The notes under the pieces were generated by a model. It ran no database searches and was not told the origin of the DNA. It worked only from the letters and a program-made list of their open reading frames with translations. This document shows positions 42,057 to 51,230 of a stretch of 64,000 bases of DNA, piece after piece. Made by a program: the position numbers and the translations under genes. The DNA lies in the NCBI GenBank assembly GCA_038144425.1, contig JAYQNS010000003.1, forward strand, positions 372,001 through 436,000, read 5' to 3'. Every line of letters begins with the position of its first letter. Position 1 is the first letter of the stretch. The stretch is from Salivita marina. Lineage in GTDB: Bacteria > Pseudomonadota > Gammaproteobacteria > Pseudomonadales > Azotimanducaceae.

Positions 42057-42845
42057 ATGAATGATCTGCCAACCTTAACTTTCGACCCCACGGACACCTG
42101 CCTGAAGGTTGAGCAGCTCTCCGTCAGCTACGAAGGCAAGACCGCCCTCCGGGAGGTCAGCCTTACCGTTCCCCGGCATCGAGTGACCGCTTTTATCGGC
42201 CCCAGCGGCTGCGGAAAGTCCACACTCTTGCGCAGCTTTAATCGCATGAACGATCTGATCCGCGGAGTGGAAGTCACGCGGCAGATTCAACTCTTCGGCG
42301 AGGACATCCTGGCTCCGGCGGTGGACGTCACCGTACTCCGGCGGCGCGTGGGCATGGTGTTCCAGCAACCGAACCCCTTCCCCATGAGCGTCTTCGATAA
42401 CATCGCCTACGGCCTCAGGCTGCAAGGCCTCTCCGACCAGCGCGCCCTAGAACGGGAGGTGGAGTGGGCGCTGCGGTCCGCCGCGCTTTGGGACGAAGTG
42501 AAAGATCGGCTAGAGGCCAGCGCGCTGACCCTCTCCGGGGGCCAGCAGCAGCGCCTAGTAATTGCCCGGGCCATCGCCATTCGTCCGGAGGTTCTACTCC
42601 TCGACGAGCCCGCGTCAGCCCTCGACCCCATTTCCACCTTGAAGATCGAGGAGCTTATCGGCCAGCTGGCCGAGGCCTATAGCATCATTGTGGTGACCCA
42701 CAACATGCAGCAAGCTGCCCGCGTATCGGACTACACCGCTTTCCTATACCTCGGGGAGCTCGTGGAATTTAGCGCCACGGACGATCTCTTCACCCGGCCT
42801 CAGGCACGGCAAACGGAAGACTACATCACGGGCCGCTACGGCTAG
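42057..42845 (+). CDS. pstB: Phosphate ABC transporter ATPase PstB
   Basis: This 262-residue ATPase has Walker A GPSGCGKSTLL, signature LSGGQQQRLVIARAIA, Walker B VLLLDEPASALDP and the switch His in IIVVTHNMQQAARVSD. NRMNDLIRG after Walker A is typical of PstB. It drives phosphate import through PstCA and takes part in PhoR signalling. Confidence 0.95.
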   Translation: MNDLPTLTFDPTDTCLKVEQLSVSYEGKTALREVSLTVPRHRVTAFIGPSGCGKSTLLRSFNRMNDLIRGVEVTRQIQLFGEDILAPAVDVTVLRRRVGMVFQQPNPFPMSVFDNIAYGLRLQGLSDQRALEREVEWALRSAALWDEVKDRLEASALTLSGGQQQRLVIARAIAIRPEVLLLDEPASALDPISTLKIEELIGQLAEAYSIIVVTHNMQQAARVSDYTAFLYLGELVEFSATDDLFTRPQARQTEDYITGRYG

Positions 42846-42869
42846 GAACCCAGGGAGACCGGCAACGCC

Positions 42870-43553
42870 ATGCGGGAACATATTTCAGGTCAGTACGACG
42901 CCGAGCTCGATGAGCTGCGGGCCATGGTGACGGAGATGGGCGGGCTCGTGGAGCGCCAGCTGCAGGCCGTGTGCCTGGGCCTCAGCACCTGGGATGCAGA
43001 TCCTGCGGAGCCCGTGGCCGCCCTCGACAAGGCCGTAAATCGCCTCGAAGTCAGCATCGATGACGCCTGCACCCACATCATCGCCCTGCGCCAGCCTACG
43101 GCAAGCGACCTGCGCCTGGTGATGTCCATCGTCAAGGCCATCACCGATCTCGAGCGTATTGGCGACGAAACCACCCGCATCGCCAAAATGCTCGAAACCC
43201 TCTGCGCGCTGCCAGCGCTTAGGGATCCACTTCCGGAACTCACGGATATGATGGAGCGGGTGCAAAGCATGCTCGCCGACGCCCTAAATGCCTTCGTGCG
43301 TGTAGACGAGGAGCGGGCCCTGGAGGTCATTACCCGAGATCGCGCCGTGGATCGGGCCTACGAGGCCCTCGTGAGTCGACTCCTCGAGGCCATGGAGGCC
43401 TCCCCCGAGCGCCTGCGTAGCTACCACAACATTATCTGGTGCGCCCGGAGCTTCGAGCGCATCGGGGATCACGCTAAGAACGTCTGCGAGTACATCATCT
43501 ACCTGGCTCGGGGAAAGGACGTTCGTCACCAAGGGCTAGGGTCGGCGAACTAG
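42870..43553 (+). CDS. phoU: Phosphate-specific transport regulator PhoU
   Basis: The 227-residue protein consists of two three-helix PhoU repeats; RQPTASDLRLVMSIVKAI, then DLERIGDETTRIAKM in the first and FERIGDHAKNVCEYIIYLA in the second show the metal-binding pattern. It links Pst activity to PhoR. It is the last gene of the phosphate unit. Confidence 0.95.
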   Translation: MREHISGQYDAELDELRAMVTEMGGLVERQLQAVCLGLSTWDADPAEPVAALDKAVNRLEVSIDDACTHIIALRQPTASDLRLVMSIVKAITDLERIGDETTRIAKMLETLCALPALRDPLPELTDMMERVQSMLADALNAFVRVDEERALEVITRDRAVDRAYEALVSRLLEAMEASPERLRSYHNIIWCARSFERIGDHAKNVCEYIIYLARGKDVRHQGLGSAN

Positions 43554-43563
43554 ACCCGGTCCG

Positions 43564-44325
43564 CTAGAGCAAGTGGTGCCCCCCATCGAGGAGCAGAGTC
43601 TCGCCCGTCACCAGGGACGCACTGGTGATCAGCATGATAATCGCCTCCGCTACCGTATCCGCCGTTGCCGTTCGCTTTAGGGGTGTCGCCCCTTCAAGGA
43701 ACGCCTGGGTGCGATCGTAGACCTCCGGGCCCATGCCCTGGCGCAGCCATTCCCCCTGAATGAAGCCCGGGCACACGGCGTTGATGCGCACCTCGGGCCC
43801 AAGAACCCGAGCAAGGGATTTGGTCATGGTAATCATGGCGCCCTTGGACGCCGCGTAGGCAATGGAGCTGCCAATGCCCTTCACTCCGGCGATGGAGGCC
43901 ACGTTCACCACAGCGCTGTCCCCCGAGGCCCGGAGCAAAGCCGCGGCGGCCCGGGTCATCTGGAAAGCGCCGACGGTGTTCACGCCGTAGATGTGATGAA
44001 AGTCCTCCGCCGTGAGGCCTTCCAAGTCGCTATGGGCCACGAACTTTGTGGTGCCCGCGTTATTCACGAGCGCATCGAGACGCCCGAAGCGTGCTTCCAC
44101 CCCGGCAACGAGCGCACGGCAAGCCCCATCCTCCGAGACGTCTGCTTGCTGCAGCAACACCTCGGCTCCGGCAGCGCGGCATCGCTCCGCCACCGCTTCC
44201 GCGGCCTCGGCACTGCGGGAATAGTTCACCACCACATCCCAGCCGGCCTTCGCGAGCTGTTCCACGCAGGCAGCCCCCACGCCGCTCGACGAACCTGTTA
44301 CCAGTGCTACCCGCTTTTGTGCCAT
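43564..44325 (-). CDS. SDR-family NAD(P)-dependent oxidoreductase
   Basis: A classical short-chain dehydrogenase of 253 residues: cofactor loop TGSSSGVGAA, NNAG motif (LVNNAGTTKF), catalytic Ser near VVNVASIAG, and the YAASKGA active site (Tyr and Lys). The ATG at 44325 follows GAGGAG by a suitable distance; a longer upstream frame lacks homology. The substrate is unknown. It is divergent from a second SDR gene. Confidence 0.88.
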   Translation of the reverse strand: MAQKRVALVTGSSSGVGAACVEQLAKAGWDVVVNYSRSAEAAEAVAERCRAAGAEVLLQQADVSEDGACRALVAGVEARFGRLDALVNNAGTTKFVAHSDLEGLTAEDFHHIYGVNTVGAFQMTRAAAALLRASGDSAVVNVASIAGVKGIGSSIAYAASKGAMITMTKSLARVLGPEVRINAVCPGFIQGEWLRQGMGPEVYDRTQAFLEGATPLKRTATADTVAEAIIMLITSASLVTGETLLLDGGHHLL

Positions 44326-44475
44326 CGCTCCGCTCCTCTCTCCAATGCGAATCTCGAACCCGGTCTGACGAGCACTATCGCAAGGCACAGGAAGCCTGAC
44401 AACGGCGCGCGAGCGGTGACGCTCCCGGCGCCCTCACGTAGACTCATCACCGTTCTAACTCTGGGGAGAGATCGC

Positions 44476-45258
44476 ATGGCTTTTGCACCGTTCAACCTTG
44501 AGGGGCGCGTGGCCCTGATCACCGGCGGCAACGGCGGTATCGGCCTCGGCATGGCCGAAGGCCTGGCCGCCGCCGGGGCTTCTGTCTGCATCTGGGGCAC
44601 CAACGAGAGTAAGAATGCCGCGGCCCTTGCGCGCCTGGAATGCTACGGCACACCGGTGGCGGCAATGCGCTGCGATGTCTCCGACGAGGCCGCGGTGGAG
44701 CGCTGCTTCGCCGAGACCCTTGAGCGCTTCGGCCGAGTCGACGGCTGCTTTGCCAATGCCGGCGTAGGCGGCCGCGCCGCCAGCTTCGACACCATGACCG
44801 CCGAGGAATGGCGACGGGTGCTGGCCGTAAACCTCGATGGGGTGTTCTACACCCTTCGGGCTGCTGCGCGGCACATGAAAGCCCGCGGCGAAGAGGGGGA
44901 CAGCTTTGGCCGGCTTATCGGCACCGCAAGCCTCGCGGCCATCTCCGGGCAAGCCCGAGGCGAGCACTACGCCGCCACGAAGGGTGGACTAATCTCCATG
45001 GCCAAAGCCCTTTCCGTGGAATATGCCCGCTATGGGGTCACGGCCCACACCATCCTGCCAGGGTGGATCGAAACGGAAATGACCGAAGGGGCCTTCGGGA
45101 ATGATAAGTTCGTCACCGCCGTGCACAAGCGCATCCCTGCCCGGCGCTGGGGCCAGCCGGAGGACTTCGCCGGTATCGCGGTTTACATCATGAGCACGGC
45201 CAGCAGCTATCACAGCGGCGAAACCTTTCTTATCGACGGCGCCTATTCCATCTTCTAG
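44476..45258 (+). CDS. SDR-family oxidoreductase
   Basis: A 260-residue classical SDR: LITGGNGGIGLGMAEGL, CFANAGVGG, IGTASLAAISG, and HYAATKGGLISMAKAL with the catalytic Tyr and Lys. Only moderate similarity exists with the divergent SDR at 43564. GGGGAG precedes the ATG. The gene is followed after 20 nt by a HAD hydrolase, with which it probably forms a unit. Confidence 0.88.
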   Translation: MAFAPFNLEGRVALITGGNGGIGLGMAEGLAAAGASVCIWGTNESKNAAALARLECYGTPVAAMRCDVSDEAAVERCFAETLERFGRVDGCFANAGVGGRAASFDTMTAEEWRRVLAVNLDGVFYTLRAAARHMKARGEEGDSFGRLIGTASLAAISGQARGEHYAATKGGLISMAKALSVEYARYGVTAHTILPGWIETEMTEGAFGNDKFVTAVHKRIPARRWGQPEDFAGIAVYIMSTASSYHSGETFLIDGAYSIF

Positions 45259-45278
45259 ATCTAGCCAGGATTTTGACC

Positions 45279-45923
45279 ATGCGCGAATTTAAAGCGGTCC
45301 TTTGGGACTTCGGGGGCGTGCTCACGAGCAGCCCCTTCGAGGCGTTTAACCGCTTCGAAGCGGAAAACGGCATCCCCAAGGATTTCATCCGCACCATCAA
45401 CGCCACCAACCCCGATGACAACGCCTGGGCCCAGTTCGAAAGCAGCGCCCTGGATCTCGACGGCTTTGATGAGGCCTTTCTCGCCGAGACCACCGCCGCT
45501 GGCCACCCCATTCCTGGAAAAACAGTGATCTCCCTCCTCTCCGGAGACCTGCGGCCCAAGATGGTGGCGGCCCTGAAGGCCTGTAAAACCCGCTACCAGA
45601 ACGCCTGCCTAACCAACAATGTGAAGGCCGGCAGCGGCCCGGGCATGGCGCGCGACGCTACCCGCGCAAACGCCGTCGGCGAGGTCATGGCGCTGTTTGA
45701 TTTAGTGGTGGAGTCGAGCATCGAAGGCGTTCGGAAGCCCGAGCCCCGAGCCTACGAACTGGTGCTCGATCGCCTCGGAGTGGAGGCAGAAGCCGTGCTC
45801 TACCTCGACGATTTGGGCATTAACTTAAAGCCCGCCGCCGCCATGGGTATGACCACCATCAAGGTTGTCAGCGAAGCCCAGGCCCTCGAAGATCTGGCCC
45901 AACACACGGGGCTCGCGCTTTAG
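45279..45923 (+). CDS. HAD-family hydrolase (HAD-IA, epoxide-hydrolase N-domain type)
   Basis: The 214-residue protein has motif I WDFGGVLTSSPFEAF with the nucleophilic Asp, motif II ACLTNN, the Lys in GVRKPEPRAYELVL, and motif III LYLDDLGINLKPA. This pattern is typical of the phosphatase-like domain in EPHX2/ACAD10 proteins. The ATG at 45279 was preferred over a TTG two codons before. The substrate is unknown. It ends by overlapping the convergent nitroreductase gene by 4 nt. Confidence 0.88.
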   Translation: MREFKAVLWDFGGVLTSSPFEAFNRFEAENGIPKDFIRTINATNPDDNAWAQFESSALDLDGFDEAFLAETTAAGHPIPGKTVISLLSGDLRPKMVAALKACKTRYQNACLTNNVKAGSGPGMARDATRANAVGEVMALFDLVVESSIEGVRKPEPRAYELVLDRLGVEAEAVLYLDDLGINLKPAAAMGMTTIKVVSEAQALEDLAQHTGLAL

Positions 45924-46510
45924 CGCGACCCCGAATCCCCCTTCCCCTCCGGAAGGGTCAGCAGCACCTCCTCAAGCGCGGGGCGCACCCGAGGAGTCGG
46001 CTCGCGCTCCGGAGTCCCGAGATAGATCCATCCCGCGAGCCGATCCTCAGGGGCAAGGCCAAGGGTTTCGAGGAACGGCCTGTCGTAGGCGCTCCAGCCG
46101 GTTAGCCACTGCCCCGCAAAGCCCGAGGCGTGGGCCGCCAGCAGCAGGTTTTGGCACACCGCCCCGGCGGAAAGCTGTTGCTCCCAAGCCGGAATCTTTT
46201 CGCTGGGGATGGGGCGATGAACCACCGCCACCACCACTGGCGCCCGAAGGAAGCGCTCCGCCTCAAGGGTAACCAACGCGTCCGAGGCGTCGGGATTCAC
46301 CACCTTAAAACGCTCCGCGAGCCGCGCGCCGGCCCAGGCCCGGTCGACCCCTTGAAGCACCAGAAGGCGCCAGGGGCCAAGCTTACCGTGATCAGGAACG
46401 CGAATACCGGCCTCGAGAATCCGTTGAAGAGCAGCCCCCTCCGGGCCCGGCTCTGCCAGCTCCGCAGCCCGGCTGCTACGTCGCTGGCTAAGAAGATTTA
46501 GCGCTTCCAT
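45920..46510 (-). CDS. Nitroreductase family protein (YdjA-like)
   Basis: A 196-residue FMN-binding nitroreductase: LLSQRRSSRAAEL at the start, AGIRVPDHGKLGPWRLLVLQ for FMN contact, SAGAVCQNLLLAAHASGFAGQW, and GWIYLGTPEREPTPR. The short length and sequence fit the YdjA group. The ATG at 46510 follows AAGGA. It is the last gene on the strand carrying the molybdenum hydroxylase and gal genes. Confidence 0.9.
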   Translation of the reverse strand: MEALNLLSQRRSSRAAELAEPGPEGAALQRILEAGIRVPDHGKLGPWRLLVLQGVDRAWAGARLAERFKVVNPDASDALVTLEAERFLRAPVVVAVVHRPIPSEKIPAWEQQLSAGAVCQNLLLAAHASGFAGQWLTGWSAYDRPFLETLGLAPEDRLAGWIYLGTPEREPTPRVRPALEEVLLTLPEGKGDSGSR

Positions 46511-46544
46511 GATCAGATCCTTACTGAAATCGTGCGTCGTAGAG

Positions 46545-47558
46545 TTAGGGGGACGGGGGAAGCGCCGCCCGGAGCGCAGCCGCCGCCGCTTCCGGCGTGA
46601 GATCTCGCTGAGTTTCCGCGAGCAGTTCATAACCCACCATGAATTTCTGCCGATCCGGGCCGTTGAGCAGGGGCGGCAGGAGGTGCGCATGGAGCAAAAG
46701 TCCCGGGGGCGCATCGGCCAAGCCGTGCCAGCCGTGCCAGCCAAAGCTATAGGGGGTCCGGCAGGCGAAGTGGCGATCGTAGGCCTTGAGGAGCAGACCC
46801 AGATGGCGCGCGAGATCGCCTTGCTCATCCTCCGTGAGAGCCAGGAGACTCGCCAGATCACGCCTCGGCGCCAGGAGCACCTCGTAGGGCCAGCGAGCCC
46901 AGAACGGCACCCAGCTTACCCAACCCTCGGTGACGAGCACGGACCGGGGGCCCTCAGCCTCTTGATCGCGCACCACGGCGAGCAGCGCCGCTCCCGTCCG
47001 CTCATAATGGGCTCTCTGGCTACGCAGCTCCTGCGCCACTAGGCTCGGCAGAAAGGCGCTCGCCCAAAGCTGCCCGTGGGGATGGGGGTTCGAGCACCCC
47101 ATCATGGCGCCGCGGTTCTCAAACAGCTGCACCCAGGCCATCTCCGGCCCAAAGCGCTGGAGCTCGTCGCGCCAGAGGGCGATCACCTCCCGGCGCAGAG
47201 CGTCATCGCCTTCCGCGAGGGTCAGGTCGTGGTTGGGGCTAAAGCACAGCACCCGGCCTGCTCCCCGGGCCGGTGCTCGCCGGAACAAGCCCTCCCCCAC
47301 TTCCGGCGCACTCACCTCGGTCAGGGCTGGAAAATCATTGGCAAAGCTGTAAACGCCCTTGTAGCGGGGCATGGCAACCCCGGAGGCACGGGTATTGCCC
47401 GGGCACAGTGCACAGGCAGGATCGAAGCTAGGCCCCGGTGGCTCCGGGGTGCCCCTAGCCCCGAGCCAGGGCCGCGCAGCGCGCTGCGGCGACACCAGCA
47501 CCCAGGAATCCAGGAGCGGGTCGTACCGGCGCTCAGCGCCGGGGGGCGCTTCAGCCAT
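46545..47558 (-). CDS. galT: Galactose-1-phosphate uridylyltransferase
   Basis: GalT exchanges UMP between UDP-glucose and galactose-1-phosphate in the Leloir pathway. The 337-residue protein shows zinc-binding CALCPGN, FANDFPAL, ENRGAMMGCSNPHPHGQLWA with the catalytic HPH, and a C-terminal FGWHGWH and LLHAHLLPP. The ATG at 47558, preceded by GGGGG and overlapping galK by 8 nt, was chosen over one 48 nt upstream. Confidence 0.93.
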   Translation of the reverse strand: MAEAPPGAERRYDPLLDSWVLVSPQRAARPWLGARGTPEPPGPSFDPACALCPGNTRASGVAMPRYKGVYSFANDFPALTEVSAPEVGEGLFRRAPARGAGRVLCFSPNHDLTLAEGDDALRREVIALWRDELQRFGPEMAWVQLFENRGAMMGCSNPHPHGQLWASAFLPSLVAQELRSQRAHYERTGAALLAVVRDQEAEGPRSVLVTEGWVSWVPFWARWPYEVLLAPRRDLASLLALTEDEQGDLARHLGLLLKAYDRHFACRTPYSFGWHGWHGLADAPPGLLLHAHLLPPLLNGPDRQKFMVGYELLAETQRDLTPEAAAAALRAALPPSP

Positions 47559-48702
47559 GGGCACCCCCAAGGGATAGCGCCCGAGGTGCCCCGCCAGGCT
47601 GGGCAAGAACGGCCTGGGGGAAGCCCTCCGCGGCCAGGGTGCGCTGAATGTCGGGCCAGGCCGCCCGCTCTACCAGCAGCTGAGCCCAGCCACCAAAACC
47701 GGCCCCCGTGAGGCGCGCGCCATGAACCCCAGGGAGGCCGCGAGCTAAGGCCGTCAGCCGGTCGAGTTCAGGCAGACTCACCCCATAATCCTCCGCGAGA
47801 GAACGGTGGGAGGCGTCCATGAGCGCCCCAAAGGCAGCCGCATCCCCAGCGGCAAGGGCCTCGCAGCCCGCCCACACTCGCGCCTGCTCGGACTGCACAT
47901 GGCGAAGGGGCGCGGCCCGAACCGGCGCGGCGGGCGGCGGTAGGCGATCCGCCGGGAAGCCCTCCGCCGCCAGGGCTGCCGCAAGCGTGGCCCGTACGCG
48001 GTTATAGGCGCCATCTTCCAACCTTCGCCCCACGCCACAATGCACCAGCGCGAACGCCGCTTGGGAGAAGCCCAGGGTAACGGGAGTGGCCGTGCCAAGT
48101 TCGCAATCGAGGCGCAACGGCCCGTCCACGGTCCCAAGGTCGATGGCGAGGGGATCCATAAGGCCGCAGGCCACGCCAGCATGATCTCGCTCCACCGCCT
48201 GGAGAATTCTTGCGAGGCTCCAGCTGTCGTGCGCCTCTCCGAGCCCTTCTTCGCGAAGCCAGCGAGCCAGTACGAGGGCGAAGCTGGCGGAGCTCGAAAG
48301 GCCACCCCCGGCGAGGGTTCCGGAAATCGCGAGGTGAAAGGGCACGGCCTCCGGGGTGAGGCCCAGCGCCGCCAGCACGGCCACGAGGCGTCGGCGCCAA
48401 TCTCCCAGGGGCCGCTCCAGATCCTTCGATGAAAGAAGCGCTTTCTCCGACGCATCCAGCGCCCAAACCTCAAGGCCGGCCTGGGCCCCCGGCGCCTTAG
48501 GCACGGCCGCCAGCACCGTGCCTTCCGTCAGGCTCATGGGCAGCACGACACCGCCCAGGTAATCGATGTGATCTCCCATGAGATTGACCCGACCGGGGGC
48601 AAAGAAAAGGCCCTGGGCTTCGGGCAGGGCTTCAAGGACCCGTTCCTGGGCCGCGGGCGCGAGGGCTTCGGACCCAAGGGCTTTTGCCTTCCTTAGGGTC
48701 AC
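47551..48702 (-). CDS. galK: Galactokinase
   Basis: A GHMP kinase of 383 residues: FAPGRVNLMGDHIDYLGGVV near the N-terminus, ATP loop GGGLSSSASFALVLA, and RLTGAGFGGWAQLLV near the end. The usual GalK signature is GRVNLIGEHTDYNDG; here Glu is Asp and Thr is Ile, so the enzyme is somewhat divergent. Adjacent galT supports galactokinase. The start is GTG, 3 nt after the MoaD-like gene. No galE is in the window. Confidence 0.88.
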   Translation of the reverse strand: MTLRKAKALGSEALAPAAQERVLEALPEAQGLFFAPGRVNLMGDHIDYLGGVVLPMSLTEGTVLAAVPKAPGAQAGLEVWALDASEKALLSSKDLERPLGDWRRRLVAVLAALGLTPEAVPFHLAISGTLAGGGLSSSASFALVLARWLREEGLGEAHDSWSLARILQAVERDHAGVACGLMDPLAIDLGTVDGPLRLDCELGTATPVTLGFSQAAFALVHCGVGRRLEDGAYNRVRATLAAALAAEGFPADRLPPPAAPVRAAPLRHVQSEQARVWAGCEALAAGDAAAFGALMDASHRSLAEDYGVSLPELDRLTALARGLPGVHGARLTGAGFGGWAQLLVERAAWPDIQRTLAAEGFPQAVLAQPGGAPRALSLGGAHG

Positions 48703-48705
48703 GCC

Positions 48706-48951
48706 CTAGCCCCCGCCAATGCGGGGGAGGAAGTGGACCTCGCTCTCCGAGGCAACGGCCTCCAGCATAGGGCTATCAATAATTTCCCCATCGAGCACAA
48801 AGGCCTTATCCCGGGCGAGGGCCGCTTCAAGCGCCGGATAGCGGTCCCGTAGGACCGCCATGAGACTTCGGTAACAGGTCCCTTCCACCTCGAGCACCGC
48901 AGCGCCCTCGGCCAAGTGGCGGAGATCAAAGGGCACGTGGACCTGAGCCAC
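48706..48951 (-). CDS. MoaD/ThiS-family small sulfur-carrier-like protein
   Basis: An 81-residue ubiquitin-fold protein (MAQVHVPFDLRHLAEG at the start, FVLDGEIIDSP in the middle) ending in PRIGGG. The terminal Gly-Gly is the adenylation/thiocarboxylate site of MoaD-type proteins. It sits between the large subunit of a molybdenum hydroxylase and galK. A role in supplying sulfur to molybdenum cofactor is possible, but no MoeB, MoaE or other cofactor genes are nearby. Confidence 0.8.
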   Translation of the reverse strand: MAQVHVPFDLRHLAEGAAVLEVEGTCYRSLMAVLRDRYPALEAALARDKAFVLDGEIIDSPMLEAVASESEVHFLPRIGGG

Positions 48952-48968
48952 CGCTGCGCCCCCCTCCC

Positions 48969-51230
48969 CTAGGCCTGGTCGAGGGCCTCAAGCACCCGCG
49001 GCGGCGACAGGGGCAATTCGGTCATGCGCACCCCTGCGCTCGCGGACACCGCATTAGCCACGGCTGCCAGGGGCGCCACGATGGGCGTCTCCCCCACGCC
49101 CCGCACCCCGTAGGGATGGCCCGGATTTGGCACCTCGATAATTTGCGTGTCGATCATGGGCAAATCGGACGCGACGGGAATGCGGTAGTCCAAGAAGCCC
49201 GCGTTTTCCATGATGCCGTCGGGGCTGTAGACATACTCTTCGTTGAGGGCCCAACCGATGCCCTGCACCGCGCCGCCCTGGAGCTGTCCTTCCACGTAAC
49301 TTGGATGAATGGCCTTGCCCGCATCCTGAATGGCCGTAAAGGCCTTAACCTGCACCTGCCCCGTTTCCTGATCCACCAGGGCGTCGCAAAGGTTGACGGA
49401 GAAGCCAGGCCCCGCACCCCGGGCGTTCAGGGAGGCCTTACCGAGCAAGGGCCCGCCCATGCGCCCAGCCTTCCCGGCCAAATCCTTCAGGGATAGGGGC
49501 GTCGCCTCGACGTTGACCCCAGGGCGGGGGTGAACGGCACCATCGCGCCATTCCACCATGTCCTCGTCTGTGCTCCAGAGGGCGGCCGCCCGGCTGCAGC
49601 ACTGGGCGATGATGTCCTTGGAGGCTTCCACCACGGCCATCCCCGTAGCAAAGGTCACTCGGGAGCCCCCGGTGACGTTGGAGAAACCCGCCGTCTCCGT
49701 ATCGGCGACCACCACGCGAACACTTTCGTAGGGCACCCCAAGGGTTTCCGCGGCCATGAGGGCCATGGATGCCCGGGACCCACCGATGTCCGGATTGCCT
49801 TCGATGACGGTCACCGTGCCGTCTTCATTGATGTGCACTTCGGCGGAGGACTGGAGCCCCACGTTGAACCAGAAGCCCACGGCCACGCCCCGACCCACAC
49901 CTGCGTCCTTGGCCTTCGTGTAATGAGGGTGGGCTGCCGCCGCTTCCAGGCAGGCGCGGAGGCCAATGGGGCCAAACTTCGGGCCGTAAATAGCCGAATC
50001 CCCTTCCTCTACGGCATTGCGCAGGCGCAGCTCGACGGGATCGATCCCAAGCTTCTCCGCGGCTTCGTCCATGGCGCTTTCCGTGGCGAAGAGCGCTTGG
50101 GGGGCGCCAGGGGCACGATAGGCGGCGGCCTTCGGCTTATTCACCAGCACGTCCATACCCTTAATGCGGAAGTTAGCGATCCGGTAGGGGGCGAACACGC
50201 ACATGGTGCCCGGGCCCACGGGAGAGCCCGGGAAGGCCCCGGCCTCGTAAGCCATGATGGCTTCCGCGGCGGTAATCTTGCCGTCCTTGGAGAAGCCCAT
50301 GCGAAGATCAATGGTCGCCGCGGAAGCGGGGCCGGTGGCTCGGAAGACCTCTTCCCGGGTCATCACCATGCGCACCGGGCGGCCGCTTTTCTTCGACAGC
50401 TGCAATGCAAGGGGTTCGAGGTAGACCGTGGTCTTACCCCCAAAGCCACCACCGATTTCACTGGGAATAACTTTCAAAGAGCCCACGGGCTGGCCCAGCA
50501 CCTTGGCTGTCATGGAGCGCACGTCGAAGGCGCCCTGGGTGCAGCACCAGAGCATGGCCTGATCGTCCTGACCCCAGCGGCCCACGCACGCATGGGGCTC
50601 GATGTAGCCCTGGTGCACCGTCGGCGTGTGGTAGCGCCGCTCGATGACGAGCGCGGCGCCGGCGAAACCGGCCTCAAGATCGCCGTTCCCCATCTCAATA
50701 ACGGACGCCAGATTCGACGGCGCCGTCGCCGGCTCAGCGAGCCCAGAGGTCATGAGCCCCTCGTCGATCAAGGGCGCGCTTTCCGCGAGCGCCGCGTCGA
50801 GGGACAACACCGCAGGAAGGGGCTCGTACTCCACCTCGATGAGGGCCAAGGCCGCGAGGGCCTGGGCTCGGCTCTGCGCAGCGACGGCGGCCACGGCATG
50901 GCCGTGGTAACGCACCTTGCCTCGAGCAATCACGTTACCCGCGAGATCGGCGAAGTCGCCGCCCCCTTCCCCGCCTTCGATGGCGCCAGCGGCCACCTGG
51001 GGGAAATCGGCACCTGTGACCACGGCCTTCACGCCAGGGGCTGCGAGAGCCGCATCCGCCTTGATGCTTTTGATCCGCGCGTGAGCGTGAGGCGAGCGCA
51101 AGACGGCGCCTTCGAGCATGCCGGGCAAGGAGAAATCGGCCCCAAAGCTGGCGCGCCCCGTGACCTTATCCACTCCATCGGGACGGACCGGCCGGGTTCC
51201 AATGACCTTAAAATCCATGGCTTCGCTCAT
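48969..51230 (-). CDS. Molybdenum hydroxylase large subunit (xanthine dehydrogenase family)
   Basis: The 753-residue subunit binds molybdopterin and carries the active site. Visible blocks are RPDGVDKVTGRASFGADF, GGGFGGKTTVYLEPLAL, AYRAPGAPQALFATESAMDE, FWFNVGLQSSAEVHI, and YGVRGVGETPIVAPLAAVAN with the presumed catalytic Glu. It lacks the AYRCSFR loop of CO dehydrogenase. The substrate is not clear: an aldehyde, purine or N-heterocycle is possible. It overlaps the iron-sulfur subunit gene by 4 nt. Confidence 0.9.
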   Translation of the reverse strand: MSEAMDFKVIGTRPVRPDGVDKVTGRASFGADFSLPGMLEGAVLRSPHAHARIKSIKADAALAAPGVKAVVTGADFPQVAAGAIEGGEGGGDFADLAGNVIARGKVRYHGHAVAAVAAQSRAQALAALALIEVEYEPLPAVLSLDAALAESAPLIDEGLMTSGLAEPATAPSNLASVIEMGNGDLEAGFAGAALVIERRYHTPTVHQGYIEPHACVGRWGQDDQAMLWCCTQGAFDVRSMTAKVLGQPVGSLKVIPSEIGGGFGGKTTVYLEPLALQLSKKSGRPVRMVMTREEVFRATGPASAATIDLRMGFSKDGKITAAEAIMAYEAGAFPGSPVGPGTMCVFAPYRIANFRIKGMDVLVNKPKAAAYRAPGAPQALFATESAMDEAAEKLGIDPVELRLRNAVEEGDSAIYGPKFGPIGLRACLEAAAAHPHYTKAKDAGVGRGVAVGFWFNVGLQSSAEVHINEDGTVTVIEGNPDIGGSRASMALMAAETLGVPYESVRVVVADTETAGFSNVTGGSRVTFATGMAVVEASKDIIAQCCSRAAALWSTDEDMVEWRDGAVHPRPGVNVEATPLSLKDLAGKAGRMGGPLLGKASLNARGAGPGFSVNLCDALVDQETGQVQVKAFTAIQDAGKAIHPSYVEGQLQGGAVQGIGWALNEEYVYSPDGIMENAGFLDYRIPVASDLPMIDTQIIEVPNPGHPYGVRGVGETPIVAPLAAVANAVSASAGVRMTELPLSPPRVLEALDQA

